DNA of 7,466 nucleotides from Armatimonadota bacterium (GCA_003516955.1 DPBN01000255.1:1-7466); one strand, 5' to 3'. Shown: positions 1 to 6,683, counted from the first letter of the stretch. A program made the numbers and translations. Notes: generated by a model not told the origin, from the letters alone.

Positions 1-1097
1 AAGAGGTTCCCCACCGGCATGGTGCCCTGGAAGGACATCGTGTAGAAACTCATGACCCGGCCCCGCATCCCGTCCTCGACCGTCGTCTGCAGAATCGTGT
101 TCGTCGAGGCCATCTGGGTCATCTGGGCGAACCCCGCCACCGCCAACAGAGCGAGGGAGAGGGTCAACCACCGGGAGAGCGAGAAGGCCACCAGCGCCGC
201 TCCGAACAGCGCCGCCGCCCGCACCACGTGCGCCGGAAGGCGCTCGGTCCGCCTCAGCGAGGCGAGTCGGAGCGCGCCCAGCACCGCTCCGAACCCTGGC
301 GCGGCCATCAGGAAGCCCAGGGTCTGCGGGCCTCCCCTCAGGATCTCTTTGGCGAACACCGGCATCAGCACTCCGTAGGGGATGCCCACCAGGCTGACGA
401 CCGCGAGGAGCAGCAGGGCGCGTCCCTGAACGGGGTGGCGCCGCACCGTCCTGGCGCCTTCCAAGATGTCGGCCCACACGCGCCCTCTTCGGCCGGACTT
501 CCGCCTCGAGGGCAGGCGCATGGCGGCCAGAGCGAGCAGGACCGCGATGTAGCTGGCCGCGTTGAGACCGAAGCACACGCCTTCTCCCAGAGCGCCGATC
601 GCGAGGCCCGCGACGGAGGGACCGAGCAGCTTCGCGCCGTTCACCATCGACGAGTTCAGGGCGATCGCGTTGGGCAGGTCGCCGCGGTCTTCCACCATCT
701 CGACCACCAGCGACTGGCGCCCCGGCATGTCGAAGGCGTTGACGGTCGCAAGGACGATGCTCAGGAGCAGCACGTGCCAGACGTGGACGGCGCCGGTGGC
801 CACGAGCAGGAACAGCGCGGCGGCTTGGGCCGCCGCCAGGGCCTGGGTGGCGATGAGCAGCCGCCGCTTGTCGGAGCGATCGATCCAGGCTCCGGCCAGC
901 GGCGCCAGCACAAACGTGGGCAGGTTGCCGGCAAACCCAACCAGCCCGAGCCACGCCGCCGAACCCGTGAGCCGGTAGACGAGCCAGCTCATCGCCACGC
1001 GCTGCATCCAGGTGCCGATCAGCGAGATGCCCTGACCGGCGAAGTACAGCCGATAGTTGCGGTGACGCAGCGCTCGGAACGCGTAGGGAACGGACAT
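1..1097 (-). CDS. MFS transporter, EntS-like exporter family (3' end outside window)
   Basis: Reading the minus strand from the ATG at 1097 gives 365 uninterrupted codons that run off the left edge. Usual family length is about 400-430 residues, so the last membrane helices are missing. The protein is very hydrophobic, with successive membrane helices. An opening FRALRHRNYRLYFAGQ segment is typical of the MFS_3/enterobactin-exporter type. A motif-A-like loop (LAGAWIDRSDKRRLL, about 67-81) lies between helices 2 and 3. DMPGRQSLV (123-131), LNSSMVNGAKLLGP (147-160) and the LQTTVEDGMRGRVMS stretch (336-350) are conserved positions of this family. It should be a proton-driven inner-membrane exporter; the substrate (siderophore, drug or other) cannot be read from sequence. 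An in-frame TAG 42 nt upstream, with no other ATG or GTG between, fixes the start. No convincing Shine-Dalgarno precedes it. It diverges from the URO-D-family gene with 51 bp between starts, and no functional link is evident. Confidence 0.9.
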   Translation of the reverse strand, partial: MSVPYAFRALRHRNYRLYFAGQGISLIGTWMQRVAMSWLVYRLTGSAAWLGLVGFAGNLPTFVLAPLAGAWIDRSDKRRLLIATQALAAAQAAALFLLVATGAVHVWHVLLLSIVLATVNAFDMPGRQSLVVEMVEDRGDLPNAIALNSSMVNGAKLLGPSVAGLAIGALGEGVCFGLNAASYIAVLLALAAMRLPSRRKSGRRGRVWADILEGARTVRRHPVQGRALLLLAVVSLVGIPYGVLMPVFAKEILRGGPQTLGFLMAAPGFGAVLGALRLASLRRTERLPAHVVRAAALFGAALVAFSLSRWLTLSLALLAVAGFAQMTQMASTNTILQTTVEDGMRGRVMSFYTMSFQGTMPVGNL

Positions 1098-1125
1098 CTG
1101 CGGCAGGACTCGGAAGCCCGCACGG

Positions 1126-1131
1126 AGAATA
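1126..1131 (-). promoter_or_regulatory. Possible -10 element for the MFS gene
   Basis: The minus strand reads TATTCT here, 28 nt upstream of the MFS start codon. It fits the TAnnnT consensus and would give a short 5' leader of about 20 nt. No good -35 hexamer is visible, so this is a weak call based on position and base composition in an otherwise GC-rich gap. Confidence 0.3.
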
Positions 1132-1137
1132 CCGGCC

Positions 1138-1143
1138 TATAAG
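1138..1143 (+). promoter_or_regulatory. -10 element directly abutting the URO-D-family start (leaderless promoter)
   Basis: The plus strand reads TATAAG, one mismatch from TATAAT, followed by only five bases (ACACC) before the ATG at 1149. Transcription normally starts 6-8 nt after the -10 element, which would put the first mRNA base at or beside the A of the start codon. No Shine-Dalgarno sequence lies upstream. Both facts fit a leaderless mRNA. No recognisable -35 hexamer sits 17 nt upstream (the bases there read AGCCCG). Confidence 0.5.
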
Positions 1144-1148
1144 ACACC

Positions 1149-2222
1149 ATGGGCGAGCTGACTAGCAGAGATCGCTTCCGCAGCATGTATGAGCATCGGG
1201 AGGCGGACCGGATTCCGGTCACCGATGGGCCTTGGGGAACGACGATCGAGCGCTGGCACCGGGAGGGGATGCCCGAAGGAGCCTGGTACGTGGACTTCTT
1301 CGGGCTAGACAAGGTCGCGACCATCAGCGTGGACAACGGTCCCCGCTGGGAGTCGGAGTTGATCGAGGAGACCGACGACTACACGATCGTGCGCACCTCC
1401 TGGGGTGTGACCCTGAAGAACTGGAAGCACATCGCCAGCACGCCGGAGTACCTCGACTTCCGCGTGAAGGACGCGCGGAGCTGGCTGGACGCCAAGCGCC
1501 GCATGACCCCCGACCCGGACCGTGTGGACTGGGCCGCGCTGGAGCGCGACTACCCCAGGTGGGAGGCTGACGGGTGGTGGATCCAGGCCCACCTGTGGTT
1601 CGGCTTCGACATCACCCACAGCTGGTTCGTGGGCACGGAGACCGTGCTGTTCGCGATGCTCGAGGAGCCGGAATGGTGCCGCGAGATGTTCGAACACGAG
1701 CTGGACGTCTGCCTGGCGCTCTTCGATCAGGTTTTGGCCAAGGGCTACCGGCCGCACGTGGCGACGTGGCCGGACGACATGGGCTACAAGCACAACCAGT
1801 TCTTCTCGATCGACACCTATCGCAAGGTCCTCAAGCCCGTCCACGCGCGGGCGATCGAGTGGGCGCACCGCAACGGGATGTTCGCGCACCTGCACAGTTG
1901 CGGAGACGTCAACCCGTTCGTGCCGGAGTTGCTCGAGATCGGTCTGGACGCTCTCAACCCGCTCGAGGTGAAGGCGGGCATGGACCCGATCGCCCTCAAG
2001 CGGGCCTATGGCGACAGGCTGGTGCTGCACGGCGGCATCAACGCGGTGCTGTGGGACGATTTCGACGCGATCGCGGAGGAGATGCGGCGCGTGATCCCGG
2101 TCGTCAAGCAGGGCGGCGGCTACATCTTCTCGTCGGACCACTCGGTGCCCGACAGCGTGAGCTTGGAGAACTTCCGCAGGATCGTCGAACTGGCCAAGAG
2201 CCTGGGCAGCTACGAGGGCTAG
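1149..2222 (+). CDS. Uroporphyrinogen decarboxylase (URO-D) family protein, not classical HemE
   Basis: A 357-residue protein of the URO-D/MtaA/CmuA superfamily, single TIM-barrel type. Recognisable parts are the opening RDRFRSMYEHREADRIPV (7-24), an HLHSCGD motif (247-253), the following strand-helix around LDALNPLEVKAGMDP (266-280), LVLHGGIN (291-298) and the C-terminal GGYIFSSDHSVPDSVSLENF block (323-342). In cobamide-dependent methyltransferases of this superfamily, a His-x-Cys pair like H249/C251 contributes zinc ligands. The second cysteine usually found nearer the C terminus is replaced here by the SSDHSVP region. The N-terminal substrate-binding arginine motif of true HemE is absent, so heme synthesis is unlikely. 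Possible roles are methyl transfer from a corrinoid or an uncharacterised decarboxylase or demethylase activity. No corrinoid protein or heme gene adjoins it. Its start looks leaderless. Its stop interlocks with the stop of convergent livG. Confidence 0.88.
   Translation: MGELTSRDRFRSMYEHREADRIPVTDGPWGTTIERWHREGMPEGAWYVDFFGLDKVATISVDNGPRWESELIEETDDYTIVRTSWGVTLKNWKHIASTPEYLDFRVKDARSWLDAKRRMTPDPDRVDWAALERDYPRWEADGWWIQAHLWFGFDITHSWFVGTETVLFAMLEEPEWCREMFEHELDVCLALFDQVLAKGYRPHVATWPDDMGYKHNQFFSIDTYRKVLKPVHARAIEWAHRNGMFAHLHSCGDVNPFVPELLEIGLDALNPLEVKAGMDPIALKRAYGDRLVLHGGINAVLWDDFDAIAEEMRRVIPVVKQGGGYIFSSDHSVPDSVSLENFRRIVELAKSLGSYEG
2219..2222. other. Interlocked stop codons of convergent genes (CTAG)
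   Basis: The palindrome CTAG supplies TAG for the URO-D-family gene on the plus strand (2220-2222) and TAG for livG on the minus strand (2221-2219). The two genes overlap tail to tail by 4 bp. There is no intergenic room for a terminator, so each transcript must run antisense into the other gene or end inside it. Confidence 0.9.
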
Positions 2223-2983
2223 ACGGCCTCGCCGAGGTAGGCCTCGATGACCTTGGGGTCGTTGCGGACGTGGTCCGGCGGCCCCTCGGAGATCTTCTCG
2301 CCGTGGTCCAGGACGACGATCCGCTCGCACAGACCCATCACGAAGCGCATGTCGTGCTCGATGAGCAGGATCGTCTTGCCGAACTCGCTTCGGAGGCGAC
2401 GCACGACGCCGGCCAGGTCCTCCTTCTCGGCGGGGTTCATGCCCGCGGCCGGCTCGTCGAGCAGAAGGAGGTCCGGCTGGGTGGCCAGCGCCCGGGCGAT
2501 CTCGAGCCGCCGCTGCTTGCCATAGGGCAGATCCGAGGCCCGCGCGGAGGCCACGTCCTGCAGATCGAGCGCGCTCAGGTAGCGCATCGCCTCGCCTCGG
2601 AGTCGCTCGGTGTCCGCCTGCGACCTCGGATCGCCGAGCAGGGCGTCGATGAGGTTGGCCCGACGGTGCAGGTGCGCGGCCACCACCACGTTGTCCAGCG
2701 CGGTGAGCGAGCCGAAGAGCCGGATGTTCTGGAACGTGCGCGAGATGCCGAGGCGGACGATCTGGGCGACCGGCAACCCGGAGATATCCCTGTCCTTGAA
2801 CAGGATCCGGCCGCCGGTGGGCCGGTACATCCCGGTGATCAGGTTGAAGCAGGTGGTCTTGCCCGCGCCGTTCGGACCGATCAGGCCGAACAGCTCGCCT
2901 GGCGCGATCTCGAACGAGACCTCGTTCACCGCCACGAGGCCGCCGAAGCGGATGGTGGCCTTCTCCAGACGCAACAGGCTCAT
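2219..2983 (-). CDS. livG: LivG-type ATPase of a branched-chain/hydrophobic amino acid ABC importer
   Basis: A 254-residue cytoplasmic ABC ATPase of normal LivG length that powers import by the upstream LivH/LivM channel. Motifs in order: Walker A GPNGAGKT (36-43), Q-loop Gln85 in the LivG-typical GISRTFQNIRLF (79-90), the degenerate signature LPYGK followed by QRRLEIARAL (152-166), Walker B LLLLDEP with catalytic Glu177 (172-178), D-loop AAGMNP (179-184) and H-loop His210 in IEHDM. The C-terminal ISEGPPDHVRNDPKVIEAYLG (231-251) is characteristic of LivG and LivF; the TFQNIRLF loop and the long helical insert at about 105-150 favour LivG. The ATG at 2983 has a good ribosome site (GGGAGG, 7 nt upstream) and overlaps the livM stop as ATGA. 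It is the last gene of the operon; no livF follows. Confidence 0.95.
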   Translation of the reverse strand: MSLLRLEKATIRFGGLVAVNEVSFEIAPGELFGLIGPNGAGKTTCFNLITGMYRPTGGRILFKDRDISGLPVAQIVRLGISRTFQNIRLFGSLTALDNVVVAAHLHRRANLIDALLGDPRSQADTERLRGEAMRYLSALDLQDVASARASDLPYGKQRRLEIARALATQPDLLLLDEPAAGMNPAEKEDLAGVVRRLRSEFGKTILLIEHDMRFVMGLCERIVVLDHGEKISEGPPDHVRNDPKVIEAYLGEAV

Positions 2984-4209
2984 CCCGCGGCCTCCCTCGC
3001 CCGCTGCCGACGGAGCACGCGGGCAAGCCAGTCCCAACTGAACTCGTGCCGGCCTAGCACGCCTTCCGGGCGGACCAGCATGATGACGATGAGCGACCCG
3101 GCGAAGATCACCATCCGGAGCTTCTGCACCTCGTACTCGGCTTGCTGGAGGGCGGGGACGGAGGAGAGGATCCAGCCGAGCGCCCTTCCCACCACGAGCA
3201 ATCCGACGGCGGTCGCCAGGTAACCCATGGCCCGCTGGCGGGCCGTGCCGCGGAACCGGAACGCGAGCCACCGCACCACCACGACCGCCGCCACCACCGC
3301 CACGATCCAGCCGACCAGGTTCGCGCCAGTGGCCGTCAGCGCGGTGCCGTCCGGAGCCTTGAGTCCGCGGAGGTACTCCGGAACGTAGAACAGCGTGAGC
3401 GCGGCGATCACGGCGCCGGTGATCGAGCCGCTGCCTCCCAGCACCACCATCGTCAGAACGATGAACGACAGGTCCATCGGGAACATCGAGGGGCTGATGA
3501 ACGACTCGGAGTGCGCGAGCAGGACGCCGGCCCCGCCCGCGAAGGCCGAGCCGATCATGAACGCCGCCACCTTCATCTTGGGAACCTGGACGCCCATCGC
3601 AGCGCTGGCGATCTCGTCCTCGCGGATCGACAGCAGCGCCAGGCCGTGCGAGCTCTTGCACAGGTTCCGGGTCACCGCGATGCAGGTCAGTGCGAAGAGC
3701 CAGACCAGGCCGACGATCCGGATCCTCGGCTCCACGTTCATGCCCAGCGCGCCGCCGACCTGCTCGCCCGTGGGCGCGGTCAGATCGATGGCCTGCACGA
3801 CGATCCGGATGATCTCGCCGAATCCCAGGGTGACGATGGCCAGGTAGTCGCCGCGGAGGCGCAGGCTCGGCAGGCCGACGACCAAGCCGGCCAGGGCGGC
3901 GGTGCCCATTCCCAGGAACAGCATGGCGATCAGCCACGGCACGCCTTGGAGCGGCAGCTTGCCATAGTAGAAGAACGCCAGGTATCCGGCCGTGTAGGCG
4001 CCGATCTGGTAGAAGGCTGCGTGACCGATGCTGAACTGGCCGGCGATGCCGTTGATCAGATTCAGGCTGACCGCCAGCGTCACGTACAGGCCCGCCAGCA
4101 CCACGAGCCTCTGCTCGCTCTCACGGAGCATGCCCCGGCACAGGACGTCGAGCAGCCAGCAGCCCGCCATCCCGGCGAGGATCGAGGCGATGCGAACGCG
4201 GAGCGCCAT
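2980..4209 (-). CDS. livM: LivM-type permease of a HAAT ABC importer, with extended C-terminal region
   Basis: A 409-residue multi-helix inner-membrane protein forming half of the transport channel. Family landmarks are LAVSLNLINGIAGQFSIGHAAF (45-66), LPSLRLRGDYLAIVTLGFGEIIR (113-135), the cytoplasmic coupling-helix stretch GLALLSIREDEIASAAMGV (189-207) that contacts the ATPases, VVLGGSGSITGAVIAA (255-270) and the closing LVRPEGVLG (378-386). Between PEYLRGL (277-283) and KLRMVIF (363-369), segments that normally lie close together, sits an added stretch of about 80 residues containing two hydrophobic segments (about 298-317 and 328-348). The start ATG at 4209 shares its A with the livH stop (TGATG), and a GGAGAAGG ribosome site lies just upstream. 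The stop overlaps the livG start by 4 nt, indicating tight translational coupling. Confidence 0.93.
   Translation of the reverse strand: MALRVRIASILAGMAGCWLLDVLCRGMLRESEQRLVVLAGLYVTLAVSLNLINGIAGQFSIGHAAFYQIGAYTAGYLAFFYYGKLPLQGVPWLIAMLFLGMGTAALAGLVVGLPSLRLRGDYLAIVTLGFGEIIRIVVQAIDLTAPTGEQVGGALGMNVEPRIRIVGLVWLFALTCIAVTRNLCKSSHGLALLSIREDEIASAAMGVQVPKMKVAAFMIGSAFAGGAGVLLAHSESFISPSMFPMDLSFIVLTMVVLGGSGSITGAVIAALTLFYVPEYLRGLKAPDGTALTATGANLVGWIVAVVAAVVVVRWLAFRFRGTARQRAMGYLATAVGLLVVGRALGWILSSVPALQQAEYEVQKLRMVIFAGSLIVIMLVRPEGVLGRHEFSWDWLARVLRRQRAREAAG
3124..3360 (-). other. LivM insertion with about two extra hydrophobic segments
   Basis: This covers LivM residues about 284-362. It holds a hydrophobic segment starting LVGWIVAVV (298-317), a short positively charged link (WLAFRFRGTARQR, about 314-326), a second hydrophobic segment (about 328-348) and a polar stretch (PALQQAEYEVQ) leading back to the conserved C-terminal helix. 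An even number of added crossings would keep the normal orientation of the last helix. Confidence 0.6.
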
Positions 4210-5393
4210 CAGACCTTCTCCACCGCCGAGGAGCCCAGCAGCCCGCCGGGCCGGAACAGAAGGACGACGATCAGGACCACGAACGCCACCGCGTCGGCGA
4301 ACTGGCTATAGCCCGCCCAGATGACCAGCGTCTCCGCGACGCCCATCAGCAGGCCGCCGAGGACCGCCCCTGGAATGTTCCCGATGCCTCCGAGCACCGC
4401 CGCCACGAACGCCTTGACGCCGGGCAGAACGCCGTAGTAGGGGGTGATCGACGTGCCGAGGAAGGTGGCCGTCATCATCGCCCCCGCGCCCGCGAGCGCC
4501 GATCCGATCACGAACGTGATGGTTACGATGCGGTCGACGTTCACGCCCATCAGGGCCGCGGAGTCGAAGTCCTGCGAGACGGCGCGCATCGCACGGCCGG
4601 TCGGCGTGAAGAGCACGAGCTGCCTGAGAAGGAACATCAGCAGCAGGGAGGCGACCAGGATCGCCAGGCGTCCGGCCCCCACGCGCACGGTGACCTGTGC
4701 CGAGTTCAGCTTGCTCTCCGCGTCCCGCAGGCGTCGCTCGGCCTCGAACTTGGCGTCTCGCAGCCGCTGTCCCTCCGGCGACAGGTTGAACTGATCCTTC
4801 TCCGACTTCAGGCGCTCCTCGAACGTCCGCTCGGCGGCTTGGAACTCTCTGCGGGCCGCTTCGACGGCCTCCGAGAGCTGTTGCGGCGCACCAACGAGCG
4901 TCAGCTCGAGCGTCTGGCGGTACGGGTTGACGCGCTCGTTCATCGTGGGCGGGGGGTTCTGGGGCAGGAACAGGCCGCCGCCGTACTGGAGGAGCAGGGA
5001 CACGCCGATCGCCGTGATCAGCGAGGAGATGCGGGCCTGGTTGCGCATCGGCCGGTAGGCGAAACGCTCGATCAGCACGCCGACCGTGGCGCACACGGCC
5101 ATGCTGGCGAGCATCATGACGAGCAGCGTCGCCAGCGACGACTCCGGCAGCTGGTCCGGCGGAACGTCCGGGCGGAAGCCGTAGGCCCAGGACACGAAGA
5201 GCGCCGTGTAGGCGCCCAGCATGTACACCTCGCCGTGGGCGAAGTTGATCAGGCGCAGGACGCCGTAGACCATGGTGTAGCCGAGGGCGATCAGAGCGTA
5301 GATCGCCCCATTCAGCACACCGTTCACGACCTGAGACGGCAGGGTCCCGAAGTCGAGCGCAGCGGCCAACGACAGTCCCGCGCCTGGCACCAT
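4209..5393 (-). CDS. livH: LivH-type permease of a HAAT ABC importer, with helical-hairpin insertion
   Basis: A 394-residue inner-membrane permease, longer than the roughly 290-310 residues usual for LivH. Landmarks are VVNGVLNGAIYALIALGYTMVYGVLRLINFAHGE (22-55), IERFAYRPMR (108-117), ISSLITAIGVSLLLQ (122-136), the coupling-helix region FTPTGRAMRAVSQDFDSAALMGVNVDRIV (262-290), PGVKAFVAAVLGGIGNIPGAVLGG (324-347) and the closing FRPGGLLG (380-387). The extra length comes mainly from a hydrophilic, charged, predicted helical insert at about 171-233, just before the helix leading to the coupling loop, a position expected on the outer face. The start ATG at 5393 lies 4 nt after the stop of the binding-protein gene with no clear ribosome site of its own, so reinitiation is likely. 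About 20 N-terminal residues precede the conserved region, so a later start is conceivable but no better site is seen. Confidence 0.93.
   Translation of the reverse strand: MVPGAGLSLAAALDFGTLPSQVVNGVLNGAIYALIALGYTMVYGVLRLINFAHGEVYMLGAYTALFVSWAYGFRPDVPPDQLPESSLATLLVMMLASMAVCATVGVLIERFAYRPMRNQARISSLITAIGVSLLLQYGGGLFLPQNPPPTMNERVNPYRQTLELTLVGAPQQLSEAVEAARREFQAAERTFEERLKSEKDQFNLSPEGQRLRDAKFEAERRLRDAESKLNSAQVTVRVGAGRLAILVASLLLMFLLRQLVLFTPTGRAMRAVSQDFDSAALMGVNVDRIVTITFVIGSALAGAGAMMTATFLGTSITPYYGVLPGVKAFVAAVLGGIGNIPGAVLGGLLMGVAETLVIWAGYSQFADAVAFVVLIVVLLFRPGGLLGSSAVEKV
4695..4883 (-). other. LivH insertion: predicted antiparallel helical hairpin
   Basis: This covers LivH residues about 171-233. A helix-favouring stretch rich in Glu, Arg, Lys and Ala (172-202) is followed by a short turn containing NLSPEG (203-208) and a second charged helix-favouring stretch (209-233). 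There are no helix-breaking Pro or Gly residues within either arm. It replaces a short loop in ordinary LivH. Topology is inferred from the family: the next membrane helix runs inward to the cytoplasmic coupling loop, so the insert should face outside. Confidence 0.65.
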
Positions 5394-5397
5394 CCGG

Positions 5398-6660
5398 CTA
5401 CTGCCCGAGGTCCTTGGGCTCGATGGCCTTGCGCATGACGAAGCCTTCGGGCAGCGGGCGAACCTCCACGACCAGCGCCCGCTTGCGCGGGTTGCCGTTC
5501 TGCCCCTTGAGGGTCAGGTCGCCCGTGACGCCGGGGAAGTTCTCCGTCTCCTCGATCGCCGCCGTGAGGCTCTTCGAGTCGTACGACTTGCACCGCTTCA
5601 GGGCGTCAAGGATCACCGCCATCGCGTCGTAGCCCAGCGCGGCCATCGTCGTGCCCGGCTCGCCCCCGACCTTCTCCTTCCATCGCTTCAGGAAGTGCTG
5701 GACCTGGGGCCTGGTGTCCTTGTTGTTGTAGTGGTTGCAGAAGAACCCACCCACGATGGCCTCTCCGCCGCTGTTGAGGATCTCCTTGCTGTCCCAGCCG
5801 TCCCCGCCCAGGAACTTGACGTTCAGCCCGGCCGCCTTGGCCGACTTCACGATGGGACCGACCTCCGGGAAGTAGCCGCTGAGGAACAGGCCGTCCGGGT
5901 TTTTGGCCTTCAGGTTGGTCAGCTGTCCCGTGAACGTGGTCTGCTTCGTCTCGTAGAACTCCTCGCCGACGATCTTGCCTCCGAGCTGCTCGAAGTGCTT
6001 GCGGAAGTTGTTGCTGAGGCCGACCGAGTACGCCTGCTTGCGGTCCGTGAGGAGCGCGACGTTCCGCAGCCCGAGGTCCTTGTACGCGAACTCGGCCATG
6101 ACCTCGCCCTGGAAGCTGTCCACGTAGCAGACGCGGAACACGTTGGCTCCCTGCTTGGTGACGTCGTCGTTGGTCGCGCCGATTGAGACCACGGGCACGC
6201 CCTTCTCGAAGGCCGACTTGGCGATCTGGATGGTGTTGCTGCTCGTGACGTCCCCGATGATGCCGAGGACCCCGTCCGAGATGAGCTTCTCGGCGGCGGA
6301 CTTCGCCTGCTCGGTGTTCGAGCCGCTGTCACCGATCACCAGCTCGACCTTCTTGCCCGGGATGCCGCCCTGCTTGTTGAAGTCTTCCAAGGCGATCTGG
6401 GCGCCGTTGAGCGCGTCGTCGCCCCAAGGCTTCTGGTCGCCGTTGATCGGGACGACGATGCCGATCTTGAGCGTGTCGCCCTCGGCCTTGTTGCCCTCTG
6501 CCGTCGGCTGGGGCCGAACGTTCGCCGAAGTCTTGGGCGCCTCGCCACCCGAGGGCTGCTCCTGCTTCTGGGCATCGCCCGACCCGGAACAGCCGGTCGC
6601 AAGGACTCCAGCGATCAGAGCCGCCCACACAGCGGCAGGAATCGTTCTGCGCACGTGCAC
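5398..6660 (-). CDS. Solute-binding lipoprotein of a branched-chain amino acid-type ABC importer
   Basis: A 420-residue extracytoplasmic ligand-binding protein of the LivJ/LivK-like type I periplasmic fold (Peripla_BP_6). A short positively charged start (VRR), a hydrophobic stretch and ATGC form a lipoprotein signal with Cys24 as the lipidated residue. Residues 25-62 are a low-complexity Gly/Gln/Pro/Glu/Lys tether. The binding domain begins LKIGIVVPINGD (64-75) and continues with GAQIALEDFNKQGGIPGKKVELVIGD, an AEKLISDGVLGIIGDVTSSNT segment typical of the ligand pocket, VPVVSIGATND and, later, ALGYDAMAVILDAL. Ligand specificity cannot be assigned; members bind Leu/Ile/Val, other amino acids, amides or aromatic compounds. 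The GTG at 6660 was chosen because AGGAGG sits 9 nt upstream; another GTG two codons later fits less well. It is first in the operon, the usual place for the most highly needed component, and its stop is 4 nt from the livH start. Confidence 0.93.
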   Translation of the reverse strand: MHVRRTIPAAVWAALIAGVLATGCSGSGDAQKQEQPSGGEAPKTSANVRPQPTAEGNKAEGDTLKIGIVVPINGDQKPWGDDALNGAQIALEDFNKQGGIPGKKVELVIGDSGSNTEQAKSAAEKLISDGVLGIIGDVTSSNTIQIAKSAFEKGVPVVSIGATNDDVTKQGANVFRVCYVDSFQGEVMAEFAYKDLGLRNVALLTDRKQAYSVGLSNNFRKHFEQLGGKIVGEEFYETKQTTFTGQLTNLKAKNPDGLFLSGYFPEVGPIVKSAKAAGLNVKFLGGDGWDSKEILNSGGEAIVGGFFCNHYNNKDTRPQVQHFLKRWKEKVGGEPGTTMAALGYDAMAVILDALKRCKSYDSKSLTAAIEETENFPGVTGDLTLKGQNGNPRKRALVVEVRPLPEGFVMRKAIEPKDLGQ

Positions 6661-6671
6661 GGTGTCACACC
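6661..6671 (-). promoter_or_regulatory. Small hairpin between ribosome site and GTG start of the binding-protein gene
   Basis: On the minus strand GGTG-TGA-CACC forms a perfect 4-bp stem that uses the last G of the AGGAGG ribosome site and ends immediately before the GTG. It could modestly limit or tune initiation, or simply shorten the effective spacing. It is short enough to arise by chance. Confidence 0.3.
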
Positions 6672-6675
6672 TCCT
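6670..6675 (-). promoter_or_regulatory. Strong Shine-Dalgarno for the binding-protein gene
   Basis: The minus strand reads AGGAGG, nine bases before the GTG at 6660. This decides the start over the nearby GTG at 6654 and over upstream in-frame codons, which continue open past 7100 but lack family similarity. Confidence 0.85.
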
Positions 6676-6683
6676 CAACCCAG

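Noticed and set aside
228..1142. A 304-codon plus-strand frame opposite the MFS gene
   Set aside because: The translation is His/Gln/Arg/Gly-rich, typical of antisense shadow, while the minus strand encodes a clear membrane transporter.
1149..2222. Assignment as hemE (heme biosynthesis)
   Set aside because: The conserved HemE N-terminal arginine motif is missing and no other heme gene adjoins; only the wider superfamily is supported.
1305..3026. A 573-codon minus-strand open frame crossing livG and the URO-D-family gene
   Set aside because: It is a shadow in the wrong frame: its composition is Arg/Pro/Gly/Ala-rich, it shows no domain, and both underlying genes have full family matches in other frames.
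1574..3223. A 549-codon plus-strand open frame across the URO-D-family gene, livG and part of livM
   Set aside because: Long stop-free frames are expected in GC-rich DNA; the translation is low-complexity and resembles no protein family.
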